Shown piece by piece: positions 37,016-45,465 of a stretch of 60,000 nucleotides of DNA (positions are counted from its first letter, which is position 1; the number at the start of each line of letters is the position of its first letter). The stretch is from Tubulanus polymorphus (lineage: Eukaryota; Nemertea; Palaeonemertea; Tubulaniformes; Tubulanidae): assembly GCF_964204645.1 (NCBI RefSeq), contig NC_134032.1, positions 2,880,916 through 2,940,915 of the forward strand, in the 5' to 3' direction. Both the position numbers and the translations under genes were made by a program. The notes beneath the pieces are model-generated. The model ran no database searches, was not told the origin of the DNA, and was given only the letters and a program-made list of their open reading frames with translations.

Positions 37016-37198
37016 TAGTATCACTCTTGTATTATTTCATTGTTTCTCTTATTGAATAAGCCAACTAACTAATATCACTCTTGTATTATTTCATTGTTTC
37101 TCTTATTGAATAAGCCAACTAACTAATATCACTCTTGTATTATTTCATTGTTTCTCTTATTGAATAAGCCAACTAACTAATATCACTCTTGTATTATC
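37016..37198. repeat. 54-bp tandem repeat, 3.4 units
   Basis: Units start TATCACTCTTGTATTATTTC at about 37018, 37073, 37127 and 37181. The other arm has only about one unit plus a part, so the array expanded (or shrank) after the palindrome formed. Confidence 0.8.
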
Positions 37199-37482
37199 CT
37201 AGTCAAATGTAAAGAATTTACAATATCATACTTGAATGAATTAAAACATGAATTACTTCTGTTACTTCATTTTCAGAAATAAAGCATAATATGTACTTAA
37301 TACCATTAATACGTATTTAATACCATCAATACGTATTTGATACGTATTTAATACATGGTATTATGGTATCTAATAGGGTATCTAATACATTGATACCTCA
37401 ACCCCCCTTTTTTATTAACTTTCATTTTCATACATTTCAACTAATATATTTTATATTTTCAGCTAATTTAACAGTCGATTTC

Positions 37483-37788
37483 TTATTTTGATTCATATAA
37501 TTTTTCATCAAGTTCATGAATATACATGTGATTTCTCAAAATCTTTTTATTTTTATATCTTTTATTGCATATTTCACAGCATTTAATATTATACAATCTA
37601 TCTGAAATATAATTCATATTTTCTATTAATTCAGTGTATCTAATTTTACAGCAATCATAGAATTCTAACAACTGTTTTATAGTATAAACTGAGAATGAAA
37701 ATAAACCTGAAATCATAATAATTGATTTGATATTCTGTTGATTTTTATATATTAGATGTAATATTTCTAATACCTTATTTTCACTCAT
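37483..37788 (-). CDS. Small C2H2-finger membrane-type protein (101 aa)
   Basis: The frame is open farther upstream, but the ATG at 37788 is chosen because it follows ACTATAAA and matches the start in the other arm. The product begins MSENKVLEILHLIYKNQQNI, has a hydrophobic stretch around residues 24-45 (ISGLFSFSVYTIKQLLEF) and ends with a C2H2 finger, CEICNKRYKNKKILRNHMYI plus a following His. The other arm carries a broken copy, so this is the only intact one. Function unknown; it may be a Maverick accessory protein. Confidence 0.55.
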   Translation of the reverse strand: MSENKVLEILHLIYKNQQNIKSIIMISGLFSFSVYTIKQLLEFYDCCKIRYTELIENMNYISDRLYNIKCCEICNKRYKNKKILRNHMYIHELDEKLYESK

Positions 37789-37834
37789 TTTATAGTCAAA
37801 ATATATAGAATAAATTAAATTAAAAGATGCTGTT

Positions 37835-38002
37835 CTAATCCTCCAAATCATTTAAATCATTAACTTTTTTATTGTTATTTTTTTCTGTGGTTGTTTCCAT
37901 TTAACTTCTTTAATTTCTTTCTCAATTTTATATTTTCATTTATTAAATCCTAACTGATATTTTCATAATAAAAGAAAAGCGCAGCAAATATTAAGCCTCC
38001 TG
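37835..38002 (-). pseudogene. Truncated copy of the 72-aa membrane protein gene
   Basis: It matches codons about 18 onward of the gene at 35845-36063, reading in reverse. The 5' end is missing at the arm boundary, and an AAG codon of the intact copy is TAG here. Non-functional. Confidence 0.7.
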
Positions 38003-38052
38003 TAAACATACGGTTTTATGTCCAGATTCTTGCCGCAAAAACAGAAGCTCCG

Positions 38053-38260
38053 CACTCGAATTTATTTTTCATTTTTACTCCCTAGAAAAAAGTGTGAGTA
38101 AAGTGTGAGTGAAATAAATTCGAGTGTGTGAGAATTATTTTTCATTTTTTATGAGTTTCGCGACTAATTCAAGTAGAAATTGTTATTATTTTCATATTTT
38201 TCATTTTTTATGAGCTCGACCGTTCGACCTTTGGCTTGAAAGCCCATTACCCCTATTACT
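38053..38260 (-). repeat. Right terminal inverted repeat
   Basis: It ends GCCCATTACCCCTATTACT, the exact complement of the left terminus, and matches the outer part and centre of the left foldback. The inner arm is cut after about 15 bp at 38053. Confidence 0.8.
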
Positions 38261-38266
38261 TTTGTA
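38261..38266 (+). repeat. Target-site duplication, right (TTTGTA)
   Basis: This is an exact match to 33293-33298. It is followed by AGCTAATTTTG, so the empty target can be read across the element. Confidence 0.8.
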
Positions 38267-38456
38267 AGCTAATTTTGTATGTCCCGATTCCAATTTTGTC
38301 AAATAAATTCGCCATGACTATGGCAGTGTTAAAATCAACAACCTTACTAAATTCACTAAATTCAGTTAATTTGTCTACAGTACCGTCCTTTTATAGGAAA
38401 AATCACTTTATGAACTGACTGACTTGTGACTTTCATGTGTCTCAACTCAATCCTTA
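38267..38456. other. Host DNA between elements
   Basis: A short stretch between the TTTGTA duplication and the Harbinger-like element. No gene seen. Confidence 0.5.
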
Positions 38457-39098
38457 GGCACACCAAAAGAAAACCCTGTTTCTCGGGCCCGACCGACCCA
38501 ATATTTTGTCATTTGAAATAATCATTTTCGAAATAAAATAAAATTTTCTACCGACCCTATTTCAAAATTGTGGATTAAATAACTATTTTCAAAAAATATA
38601 TATATATATGTGGCCGACCGACTACAAAGCTCTCCATTCTCGTAAATATTTTTTTCTTTTTCGTGAAATCGTGATGTCGGCACCGAGACGACATGATAAA
38701 AATATCTTATTACATCGGATTTAACAATTTTATACTGGATATAGACAACGATGCTAATCAGATATTGGCGACCTTGGATTGTAAAATTCCAGGAATTCCG
38801 TATACAGTATATTATACGCCTATTCAAGATTTTGATGTTTTCCTTTTTATAAACAGTTTCCAAGTGTGAAATATAATACAAAAAAACATCATCTTCCCTT
38901 TATTATTGTGGTCGTCTAGCTGCTAATCCTATTTTTAACTGGAAATTTGGTCCCGTAAAAATTATTTACGGCGACCTACCCGCTGTCAGAAGAACACCCG
39001 AAATATTTTTTTTCTATAAAAAGAAAAAAAAATTCCCTACCGACCTACCCATTTTGGTGATTGCCCAGCCGAGAAACAGGATTTTTTTTTGTGCGGCC
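38457..39098. mobile_element. PIF/Harbinger-like MITE
   Basis: The ends are inverted copies: GGCACACC...CCTGTTTCTCGG on the left and, inverted, GGCCGCAC...CCTGTTTCTCGG on the right. TTA lies directly outside both ends (38454-38456 and 39099-39101). A TWA target duplication and GG-starting termini are Harbinger traits. Internal ACCGACC blocks repeat in inverted order. A 119-codon minus frame (38522-38881) is not protein-like, so the element has no transposase. Confidence 0.6.
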
Positions 39099-39101
39099 TT
39101 A

Positions 39102-39245
39102 TGAGAATTCTTGGAGGCAAAACGAAATACGTACGTATTGACACCTTTCGATATCTTTATACGTTTTTAAATTCTTTGACCTCCATACGAAAAAAGACCG
39201 AATGAAAACATGTATGAATGCAATGGCTGGCCATCTTACAATATT
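39102..39245. other. Host DNA left of the Maverick
   Basis: 144 bp between the Harbinger-like element and the proposed Maverick terminus. AATATT (39240-39245) would be the left target duplication if the terminus is placed correctly; it cannot be confirmed without the right end. Confidence 0.4.
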
Positions 39246-39280
39246 AGTAATTAGAAAAGTGGGGTTTCAGGCCAGAGGGC
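39246..39280 (+). repeat. Probable left terminus of the Maverick
   Basis: About 35 bp align, with gaps, to the terminus at 33299 (AGTAAT, then a G-rich block, then TTTCAGGCC against TTTCAAGCC). Downstream a small hairpin (GTGGGGT...ACACCCCAC) ends at 39300. The polymerase leader frame starts only 87 bp inside the terminus. Confidence 0.5.
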
Positions 39281-39294
39281 GTGAGGGCGAGACA

Positions 39295-39332
39295 CCCCAC
39301 TCATCACCACAAGTAATTTTTTTCCCTAATAA
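39295..39332 (+). promoter_or_regulatory. Start-site motif of the polymerase gene, mirrored at 44634-44671
   Basis: CACTCATCACCACAAGTAAT, a T run, CCCTAATAA and then ATG. The same 38 bp, with one indel, stand in inverted orientation before the minus-strand gene at 44633. The two convergent genes therefore carry matching promoters at the two outer ends of the pair. Confidence 0.65.
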
Positions 39333-39482
39333 ATGGGGGAGAATGAGTTCCAGACAGAAAACAATAATGTCAATAAAAATCAATATTATTGCCAATATTG
39401 TAAAAAATACATCGATACATCTCATAAAACACGACATGAAAAAAAAACTGCAAATCATATAAAAAAATGTAATAGATTTTGA
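39333..39482 (+). CDS. Leader frame with zinc finger, probable 5' part of the polymerase gene
   Basis: The ATG directly follows the start-site motif CCCTAATAA. The 49-codon product contains YYCQYCKKYIDTSHKTRHEK, a C2H2-type finger with further His and Cys, and stops at TGA 39480-39482. The polymerase frame, one register away, is open from 39463 and runs through its first ATG at 39526. A7 and A9 runs lie at 39461-39467 and 39439-39447. I infer that this was once, or is through slippage, the N-terminus of the polymerase; the break lies in 39463-39480. It could also be a separate short protein. Confidence 0.5.
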   Translation: MGENEFQTENNNVNKNQYYCQYCKKYIDTSHKTRHEKKTANHIKKCNRF

Positions 39483-39525
39483 AACTCCAGAAAATTCTAA
39501 TGAAAGAAAAGAACGATTAGAAAAT

Positions 39526-42500
39526 ATGAATGTGGATGAAATAAAATGTGAAGTTTGTAATGAATTTATAGTAAAAAGGAATTATAATAGACATCTCGAA
39601 TCACAAAAACATTATAAAAATTTAAATAAAAATGTTTTAGGATTTGAATATTTTGATAATAAACCTCAACAAGTAAAAGAATCAACTTCAAAAACAAAAT
39701 CCATTTCAAATAAACCTTACATGGAAAATGTTAGAAATTATATTGATTCACTAGAAATAAAAGATACAATTGAAATCTTAGAAACATTACATAGTAAAAT
39801 TGGCCCTGCAGCTATTATATTTAGATTCTTTAAAGGTACAACAATAGAAGATTATAGTAAATTTAATGAAATAATAGAAAAAATACTAGATTTGATAACA
39901 GATGTTGAATATCCAAAAATTAGTATCTCTGGGAAAGTAAGTTTTATAAAGTCAGAAGAAAAAATGGATTATAATATTCAAACACACTCTGAAGAAATAA
40001 TTTCAAAAACACAAATAAAAGAGAAGTTAGAAAAAATATTAAATGAATTTAAACGTCATATTGAAGAAAGATATTTTGAGGGTTCTGGCTTAACATTGAA
40101 TGAAATTATATATTTAGATTTAAATGTTTATAATACAAAAAGAAATAAAACATCAAAAAGTAATAAAATGTTTAAAAATGATTCAAACTTTATAACAGAA
40201 AAAGATATGAAAGCATCAAGTTATATCAAATTACCATTTATAACAAAAGCAGTAATAAATATTCAAAATGAAGATAATAAATGTTTTCTATGGTCAATTA
40301 TTAGTTGCTTACCTCCAACAGAAGAACATGTTTATAGAATAACAGATTACCGGAAATATGAAACATTATATAAAATTGATCAATATCCAGTAACTATAAA
40401 AATGATTCCTAAAATAGAAAAAGTTAATAATTTAAAAATAAATGTATTCGAATTAATGCAATTACCAAAGACAAAAGGTGAAAATATTAAAGATTATACA
40501 TTGGAAGCTTTATATTTAACAGAATATTATGATGATGAAAATGCTATAGATTTGTTATATTACAAAAAAGATGAAAATGAACATTATATGTGGTTAAAAC
40601 AAATTGATTTATTCTTTAGAACAACAGAAAGTGATCATCATCGTAAAATTTATCTATGTAGAAAATGTTTATCTAAATTTATGACTGAGAATACATTACT
40701 AAAACATAAAGAATTATGTGATAATAAAGATTTTTGTAAATTAATAATGCCAACAGAAAAAGATTATAAATTGAAATTTACTAATCATAAATTTAAAAAT
40801 ATTGTTCCATTTGTAATTTATGGGGATTTTGAATCGTTGAATAAAGAATTAACTGATCAAGATAGAAAAGAAATATATAACAAAAAGCAATTATTAAAAT
40901 CAATGGATAAAGGAAATGATTTAAATGAAGACATAATACAAGACCCACCAATTATAAATACAATTAAAAAAGTTCATCAAAGAGCTGCTGCTTACGGAAT
41001 TTATATAAAATCAAATTATCCCGAATTATATGAAAGTCAATATATTTCTTTTAGAGGTGAAAATGTAGTTAATGATTTTTGTGATAAAATTATTGAATTA
41101 GAAAGTGATTTTGCAAAATTATTAAACAAAAATAAAAGAATAGTTATGACAAAAGAAGATGAAATTGATTTTAATTATGCAACTCATTGTTGTTATTGTG
41201 AAAAACGTTTTTATTCATTTGATAAAAGAGTTAGAGATCATGATCATTTAAATTCAAAATATCGTGGAGCTGCTCATGAAGATTGCAATTTACAAGCTAA
41301 AAAAGTAAATTTCGTACCAATATTATTTCATAATTTATCAGGATATGATACCCATCTATTTATAAAACAATTATCAGGAAAATTGGGTGCAATTAATCAA
41401 GAAATAGAAGAATATAATGCTATGAATGAAGCAAATGTAAGAAAATATGATTTTAAACTATTAGCTAAAACATCTGAAAATTATATTTCATTTCAATTTG
41501 GTTGCATTAGATTTTTAGATTCTTATAGATTTCTAGCAAGTTCATTAGATAATTTATCAAAAAGTTTAGTTGATAATGATTTTGTTATAACTCGATATTA
41601 TTATCCAAATGAACAAGATTTTAAATTATTGAGATATAAAGGTGCAATTCCTTATTCATTTTATAAAACACACAATGATTTTAATGTAACAGAATTATTA
41701 AAAGATCAATTTTATGATAAATTAAAAGAGGAGTATGTGAAAGACGAAGTTTTTAATAGAACATTAAATATTTGGAACCATTTTAAGATGAAAAATCATG
41801 GTGAATTAGTTGATTTATATTTAAAATCAGATGTTATGATATTGGCTGACATATTTGAAAAATTTAGAGAAGTTAATTTGAATCATTTTAATGTTGATCC
41901 TTGTTATTGCTACTCTAGTCCTGGTTTAACCTGGCAATGTGGTTTAAAATATACAAATGTAGAATTAGATTTAGTAAAAGAACCAGATATGGTTTTATTA
42001 TTTGAAAAATCAATTAGAGGTGGAATTAGTGGTGTTATGGGAGATAGGTATTTTAAAGCAAATGATGAATATAAATTATTATATATTGACGCCAATAATT
42101 TATATGGTTGGGCAATGATGCAACCTCAACCATATAAAAATTTTATATTAACAGAAGTTGAAAATGGTGATAAAACTGATTGGGAAAGCGCAATTATTAG
42201 TTTAAAAGATGAAGCACCAATTGGTTATTTCTTTGTAGTTGATTTAGAATATCCTGAAAATATAAAGTTTAAAACAAGAAACTTACCTTATTGCCCAGAA
42301 CATTTAACTGTAGATGATAGTTATTTAAGTGAATACCAGAAGAAAATAAAACCGAAAGATCATGTTTTTACAGAAAAATTAATACTTACTCAAAATAATA
42401 AATATAATTATATTGTTCATTATAGAATGTTAAAATTTTATCTAAAGCATGGAATGAAATTAAAGAAAGTACATAGATATATTGAATTTAATCAATCGAA

Positions 42501-43338
42501 GTGGTTAGAAAAATATATAGATTTCAATACTCAACAGAGAACAATATCAAAAAATGATTTTGAGAAGGATTTTTTTAAGTTAATGAACAATGCATTTTAT
42601 GGTAAAACATGTGAAAATATTAGAAATAGAAATGATATTGAATTAGTGAATAATTATGAACGATTGAGACACCTACAATCAAGTCCTAGACATCTAGGAA
42701 ATAAAAGATTCGAAGATTATTTAACAGCGGTAAAATTAAAAAGAACGTCCATGAAATTTAATAAACCAATATTTATAGGTTCAACTGTTTTAGAAGTTTC
42801 AAAATTATTAATGTACGAATTTTATTATAATGTATTACAACCCCATTTTGGGGAAAAACACATAGAAATTCTATATTTTGATACTGACGCCTACATACTA
42901 AAAATCAAGACAAATGATATAACAAAAGACTTAAAAACATTGAAACATTATTTCGACTTTAGCAATTACCCCAAAGATCATGAATTGTTTAGTAATGATA
43001 ATAAAAAGATTCCTGGTAAGTTTAAAGATGAATTAGGAGGTGATGAAATGATTGAATTTGTTGGGATAAGAAGTAAAATGTATAGTTATAGAACAAAAGA
43101 TCATGAAGCTAAAAAGTTAAAAGGAATAACAAAACATGTGGTTGATAAACATTTAGAATTTCAAGATTATATAAAGTGTTTATATAAATCAATTGTAATG
43201 AAACACAAAATGAATTGTTTAAGATCAGAAGATCATGAGATGTACATTAATGAAGTTGAAAAAACTAGTTTAAATCCATTTGATGATAAAAGGCATATTT
43301 TAGATGATGGTATAAAAACATTACCTTATGGCCATTAA
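39526..43338 (+). CDS. POLB: Protein-primed family B DNA polymerase
   Basis: 1,270 residues, the replicative polymerase of the element. In order it has an N-terminal C2H2 finger (CEVCNEF...H...H, residues 8-29) and a DNKCFLWSI segment of the kind found N-terminal in transposon polymerases (about 245). A C2HC finger follows at about 385-405. The exonuclease motif YGDFESLN is at about 432. A CxxC...DHDHLN...C block at about 555-590 resembles endonuclease VII. The polymerase motifs are DANNLYGW (D855), KLMNNAFYGK (about 1017) and YFDTDAY (D1119, D1121). The C-terminus ends in the expected DDGIKTLPYGH, so the 3' end is complete. All catalytic motifs look intact. The stop overlaps that of the convergent gene by a few bases. 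The N-terminus is uncertain because of the upstream frameshift. Confidence 0.92.
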   Translation: MNVDEIKCEVCNEFIVKRNYNRHLESQKHYKNLNKNVLGFEYFDNKPQQVKESTSKTKSISNKPYMENVRNYIDSLEIKDTIEILETLHSKIGPAAIIFRFFKGTTIEDYSKFNEIIEKILDLITDVEYPKISISGKVSFIKSEEKMDYNIQTHSEEIISKTQIKEKLEKILNEFKRHIEERYFEGSGLTLNEIIYLDLNVYNTKRNKTSKSNKMFKNDSNFITEKDMKASSYIKLPFITKAVINIQNEDNKCFLWSIISCLPPTEEHVYRITDYRKYETLYKIDQYPVTIKMIPKIEKVNNLKINVFELMQLPKTKGENIKDYTLEALYLTEYYDDENAIDLLYYKKDENEHYMWLKQIDLFFRTTESDHHRKIYLCRKCLSKFMTENTLLKHKELCDNKDFCKLIMPTEKDYKLKFTNHKFKNIVPFVIYGDFESLNKELTDQDRKEIYNKKQLLKSMDKGNDLNEDIIQDPPIINTIKKVHQRAAAYGIYIKSNYPELYESQYISFRGENVVNDFCDKIIELESDFAKLLNKNKRIVMTKEDEIDFNYATHCCYCEKRFYSFDKRVRDHDHLNSKYRGAAHEDCNLQAKKVNFVPILFHNLSGYDTHLFIKQLSGKLGAINQEIEEYNAMNEANVRKYDFKLLAKTSENYISFQFGCIRFLDSYRFLASSLDNLSKSLVDNDFVITRYYYPNEQDFKLLRYKGAIPYSFYKTHNDFNVTELLKDQFYDKLKEEYVKDEVFNRTLNIWNHFKMKNHGELVDLYLKSDVMILADIFEKFREVNLNHFNVDPCYCYSSPGLTWQCGLKYTNVELDLVKEPDMVLLFEKSIRGGISGVMGDRYFKANDEYKLLYIDANNLYGWAMMQPQPYKNFILTEVENGDKTDWESAIISLKDEAPIGYFFVVDLEYPENIKFKTRNLPYCPEHLTVDDSYLSEYQKKIKPKDHVFTEKLILTQNNKYNYIVHYRMLKFYLKHGMKLKKVHRYIEFNQSKWLEKYIDFNTQQRTISKNDFEKDFFKLMNNAFYGKTCENIRNRNDIELVNNYERLRHLQSSPRHLGNKRFEDYLTAVKLKRTSMKFNKPIFIGSTVLEVSKLLMYEFYYNVLQPHFGEKHIEILYFDTDAYILKIKTNDITKDLKTLKHYFDFSNYPKDHELFSNDNKKIPGKFKDELGGDEMIEFVGIRSKMYSYRTKDHEAKKLKGITKHVVDKHLEFQDYIKCLYKSIVMKHKMNCLRSEDHEMYINEVEKTSLNPFDDKRHILDDGIKTLPYGH

Positions 43339-44633
43339 AACATAAAATCAATATCATCATACTCGAAATCACTATTGTCTTCTTCATTTTCATTTAATTG
43401 TTCAGGTTCTTCTTCCATTCCATTTTTCTCATTTAAATAAAGTTCTATCTTGTTCCACATTTCATCTCGCTCTCTTTGTTTCTTTTTGTTTGTTAATTCA
43501 TCAAATGGAATTATAATATCTAGGTTTAAATAATTTACAATCTTATTTAAAAAGAATTCATAATTTATTGAATCTGTTATTCTATTTTCCAAATGATACA
43601 TTAATATTTGTTTGAATATTTTTTTTATATTTTCCATATCTTCTGTTAATTTAGGTTTTTCATAATAATCGTTAAATAATAAATATAAATACATTTTCTT
43701 TTCTTTTGTGTTAAATGTTGGTGGGATAATTGTTTTTATAATATCTTTTTTAGTTATTTCACCATTTTTATTTTCTATTATTTTCATTTTTTCAAGCCAT
43801 TGCATATATTCTGGTGTATGATCTTCTATAGAAAATATTTTAAAAATTTCATCAAGATAATTTAATTTTGGATCTATAAGAAAATTTCTAGTTTTTTCTT
43901 CATCCCATAAATTCTTTTGCCATCCACAATCAACACAAAATAACACAGTACCTTCTTGTCTTAAGGTCGCATAACTACATTGTGGACATTTTCGTTTATA
44001 ATTTATTGGTAATAGATCTTCATTAAGCTCTTGGTATTTTCTTACGTTTTCTTTATGTTTTATTGTTCTATTATGTAGATTTGAATTACTTGTTGTAATA
44101 ATCAATTTACAATATTTACAATAATATGTTTTTCTTGTTAATTCATTATATTGTTTTTCTAACTTTTCAACTGTTTCTTCATTATCTGGTAACGTTTTCT
44201 CATATTTTATTTTTTCTAATAAATTATTTTTTCTTTCATTGAATTCAGTTTCAAATTTATTAGAAATTTTATCTATATGTGCTTTACGAAATTGATGATT
44301 TTCCCAATCTTCTTTATTTTTGGGGTTATATTTCATTCGACAAGGCTCACAGAAATGATCTTTTATTTTATCCTTATCATAGAATAAGGAAGGTCTTTTC
44401 CAAATAACTTCAGGTTCAACTTCAGCAGAATTACTATCAACATTAGCTGTTGCGCTATTAATTCTACACTTCTCTGAATGTTTTTTAACATAATTTCTTG
44501 AGAATAATTTATTACATTTTGGACAGTTTAGTTTAGGGGGTTTATAATTTTCATTATGTTTTTTCATATGTCGAGCCATATTACTTTTTCTTAGAAGTTC
44601 ACCACAAATTTCACATGCTATCTTCTCATCCAT
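43335..44633 (-). CDS. Zinc-ribbon protein resembling VLTF3 late transcription factors
   Basis: 432 residues. Fingers are at C7/C10/H22/H26, C37/C40/H52/C56, C95/C98/H113/H119 and C172/C175/H187/H193. A zinc ribbon follows at C216/C219/C233/C236 (CPQC...CVDCGW). Residues 240-400 are helical and end in RERDEMWNKIELYL, followed by an acidic tail (EEDNSDFEYDDIDFMF). The ribbon-plus-helical arrangement, its length and the closing W..I helix recall the VLTF3/A2L family of poxviruses and other large DNA viruses. I place it there by memory of the pattern, not by a search. It is the only minus-strand gene of the element in the window. It is convergent with the polymerase and has the same start-site motif (TAATTTTTTCCCCTAATAA). 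If the call is right it may direct transcription from the shared motifs. Confidence 0.5.
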   Translation of the reverse strand: MDEKIACEICGELLRKSNMARHMKKHNENYKPPKLNCPKCNKLFSRNYVKKHSEKCRINSATANVDSNSAEVEPEVIWKRPSLFYDKDKIKDHFCEPCRMKYNPKNKEDWENHQFRKAHIDKISNKFETEFNERKNNLLEKIKYEKTLPDNEETVEKLEKQYNELTRKTYYCKYCKLIITTSNSNLHNRTIKHKENVRKYQELNEDLLPINYKRKCPQCSYATLRQEGTVLFCVDCGWQKNLWDEEKTRNFLIDPKLNYLDEIFKIFSIEDHTPEYMQWLEKMKIIENKNGEITKKDIIKTIIPPTFNTKEKKMYLYLLFNDYYEKPKLTEDMENIKKIFKQILMYHLENRITDSINYEFFLNKIVNYLNLDIIIPFDELTNKKKQRERDEMWNKIELYLNEKNGMEEEPEQLNENEEDNSDFEYDDIDFMF

Positions 44634-44671
44634 TTATTAGGGGAAAAAATTACTTGTGGTGATGAGTGTAA
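44634..44671 (-). promoter_or_regulatory. Start-site motif of the VLTF3-like gene
   Basis: Reading leftward: ACTCATCACCACAAGTAA, T6, CCCCTAATAA, then ATG at 44633. It is an inverted near-copy of 39295-39332. Confidence 0.65.
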
Positions 44672-44690
44672 TTTTTTTATGTTATAAATA
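44669..44690 (+). promoter_or_regulatory. Start-site motif of the penton-like gene
   Basis: TAATTTTTTT, five bases, TATAAATA, then ATG at 44691. It is the divergent partner of the minus-strand motif, so both promoters lie in a 57-bp gap. Confidence 0.55.
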
Positions 44691-45374
44691 ATGGTAGAAT
44701 TAAAAGAATACAGAATATTTGTTGATTCTAGAAGACTTACAAATTATAAATCACATAATTTATTAGTTCAATTAGATAGAGAATTCAAGAATTGTGTTGA
44801 TTTAAAATTAGTAAATATAAGTTTATGTAATTCTTTTTACAATGTATCGGATAAAACTTTTGAACATAGATTGTTTATAATTTATGTAGAAAATATAGAT
44901 AAATGGTATAATCTATTATTAAAATCAGGATTATATAATTTAGATACATTAGCACAAGAAATTAACAGAAGAGCACGATTAAAACTTAGATGTGAAGATA
45001 AATTTTTAATTAGATTCATAAAAAGTGATAGTTCTGATAAAATTAAAATAAAGTTAGATGAAGGAAACAAACAAGCATTTATAGTAAAAAAACCTATAGC
45101 TAAACTGTTAGGAATTAAACCATTTACTGCTACAGGAAACGTAGAAGTTACACCAAACTTAATACCTTACACACATTTTTATATTTATTGCAATTTAATC
45201 GATCCTACAAAAACATTTGAAGCAACTAAAGATACAACACGTAATTCTAGTATATTAAATATTTTACCATTGAAGAACGTTAAACAATTTGGAACGCAAA
45301 TAAATTATAATTTAGCTGAATGTGATTTTAAACCTTGTATTCCTCAATTTAACAATTTTAAATTAGAAATATGA
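44691..45374 (+). CDS. Probable penton/minor capsid protein, with premature TGA
   Basis: 227 residues. The N-terminal part alternates beta-type strands: YRIFVDSRRL, NLLVQLDREF, VDLKLVNISLCNSFYNV. Next come FIIYVENIDKWYNLLL and then KSGLYNLDTLAQEIN. The L...L, I/V-L-x-N-I and SGxYxxxxxLxxxIN arrangement recalls Maverick penton (minor capsid) proteins; this is pattern memory and not a search. The frame ends at TGA (45372-45374). It stays open in the same register for another 24 codons to TAA 45447-45449, with protein-like content (GYLIDLNNFPVIYELVI), so the TGA is probably a recent nonsense change. It lies just upstream of two small genes. Confidence 0.45.
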   Translation: MVELKEYRIFVDSRRLTNYKSHNLLVQLDREFKNCVDLKLVNISLCNSFYNVSDKTFEHRLFIIYVENIDKWYNLLLKSGLYNLDTLAQEINRRARLKLRCEDKFLIRFIKSDSSDKIKIKLDEGNKQAFIVKKPIAKLLGIKPFTATGNVEVTPNLIPYTHFYIYCNLIDPTKTFEATKDTTRNSSILNILPLKNVKQFGTQINYNLAECDFKPCIPQFNNFKLEI

Positions 45375-45446
45375 AATCATAATGGTTATTTAATTGATTT
45401 GAATAACTTTCCTGTAATTTATGAATTAGTTATAAGATGTAAAGAG

Positions 45447-45465
45447 TAATTTTTTCATTATATAA
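45447..45465 (+). promoter_or_regulatory. Start-site motif
   Basis: TAATTTTTTCATTATATAA, followed by ATG at 45466. The TAA that begins the motif is also the stop of the extended penton-like frame. Confidence 0.65.

Larger units (their letters stand above)
36905..38002 (-). repeat. Palindrome, right arm
   Basis: This is the inverted copy of 35897-36880. It is about 110 bp longer, mainly because it has two more 54-bp repeat units. It ends at CCTCCTG (38002), followed by about 50 bp of unrelated, more GC-rich filler (38003-38052) and then the terminal repeat. Confidence 0.85.
33299..38260. mobile_element. Deleted, palindromic Maverick-type element
   Basis: The element starts AGTAATAGGGGTAATGGGC and ends with its exact complement, with a TTTGTA duplication on both sides. 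AG...CT ends and a 6-bp duplication are Maverick/Polinton traits. From the left it holds a terminal foldback, a broken zinc-finger gene, a 24-bp minisatellite, two small genes and a repeat-rich zone. From about 36,892 onward the same small genes and repeat zone recur in reverse, down to the opposite terminus. The right half lacks the first gene and the minisatellite. It has no polymerase, integrase or capsid gene, so it must have used enzymes from elsewhere. The repeat zone resembles that at 59622-60000 in the full element. Confidence 0.75.

Noticed and set aside
38522-38881. 119-codon minus frame inside the Harbinger-like element
   Set aside because: Not transposase-like; low complexity and spans the inverted-repeat structure.
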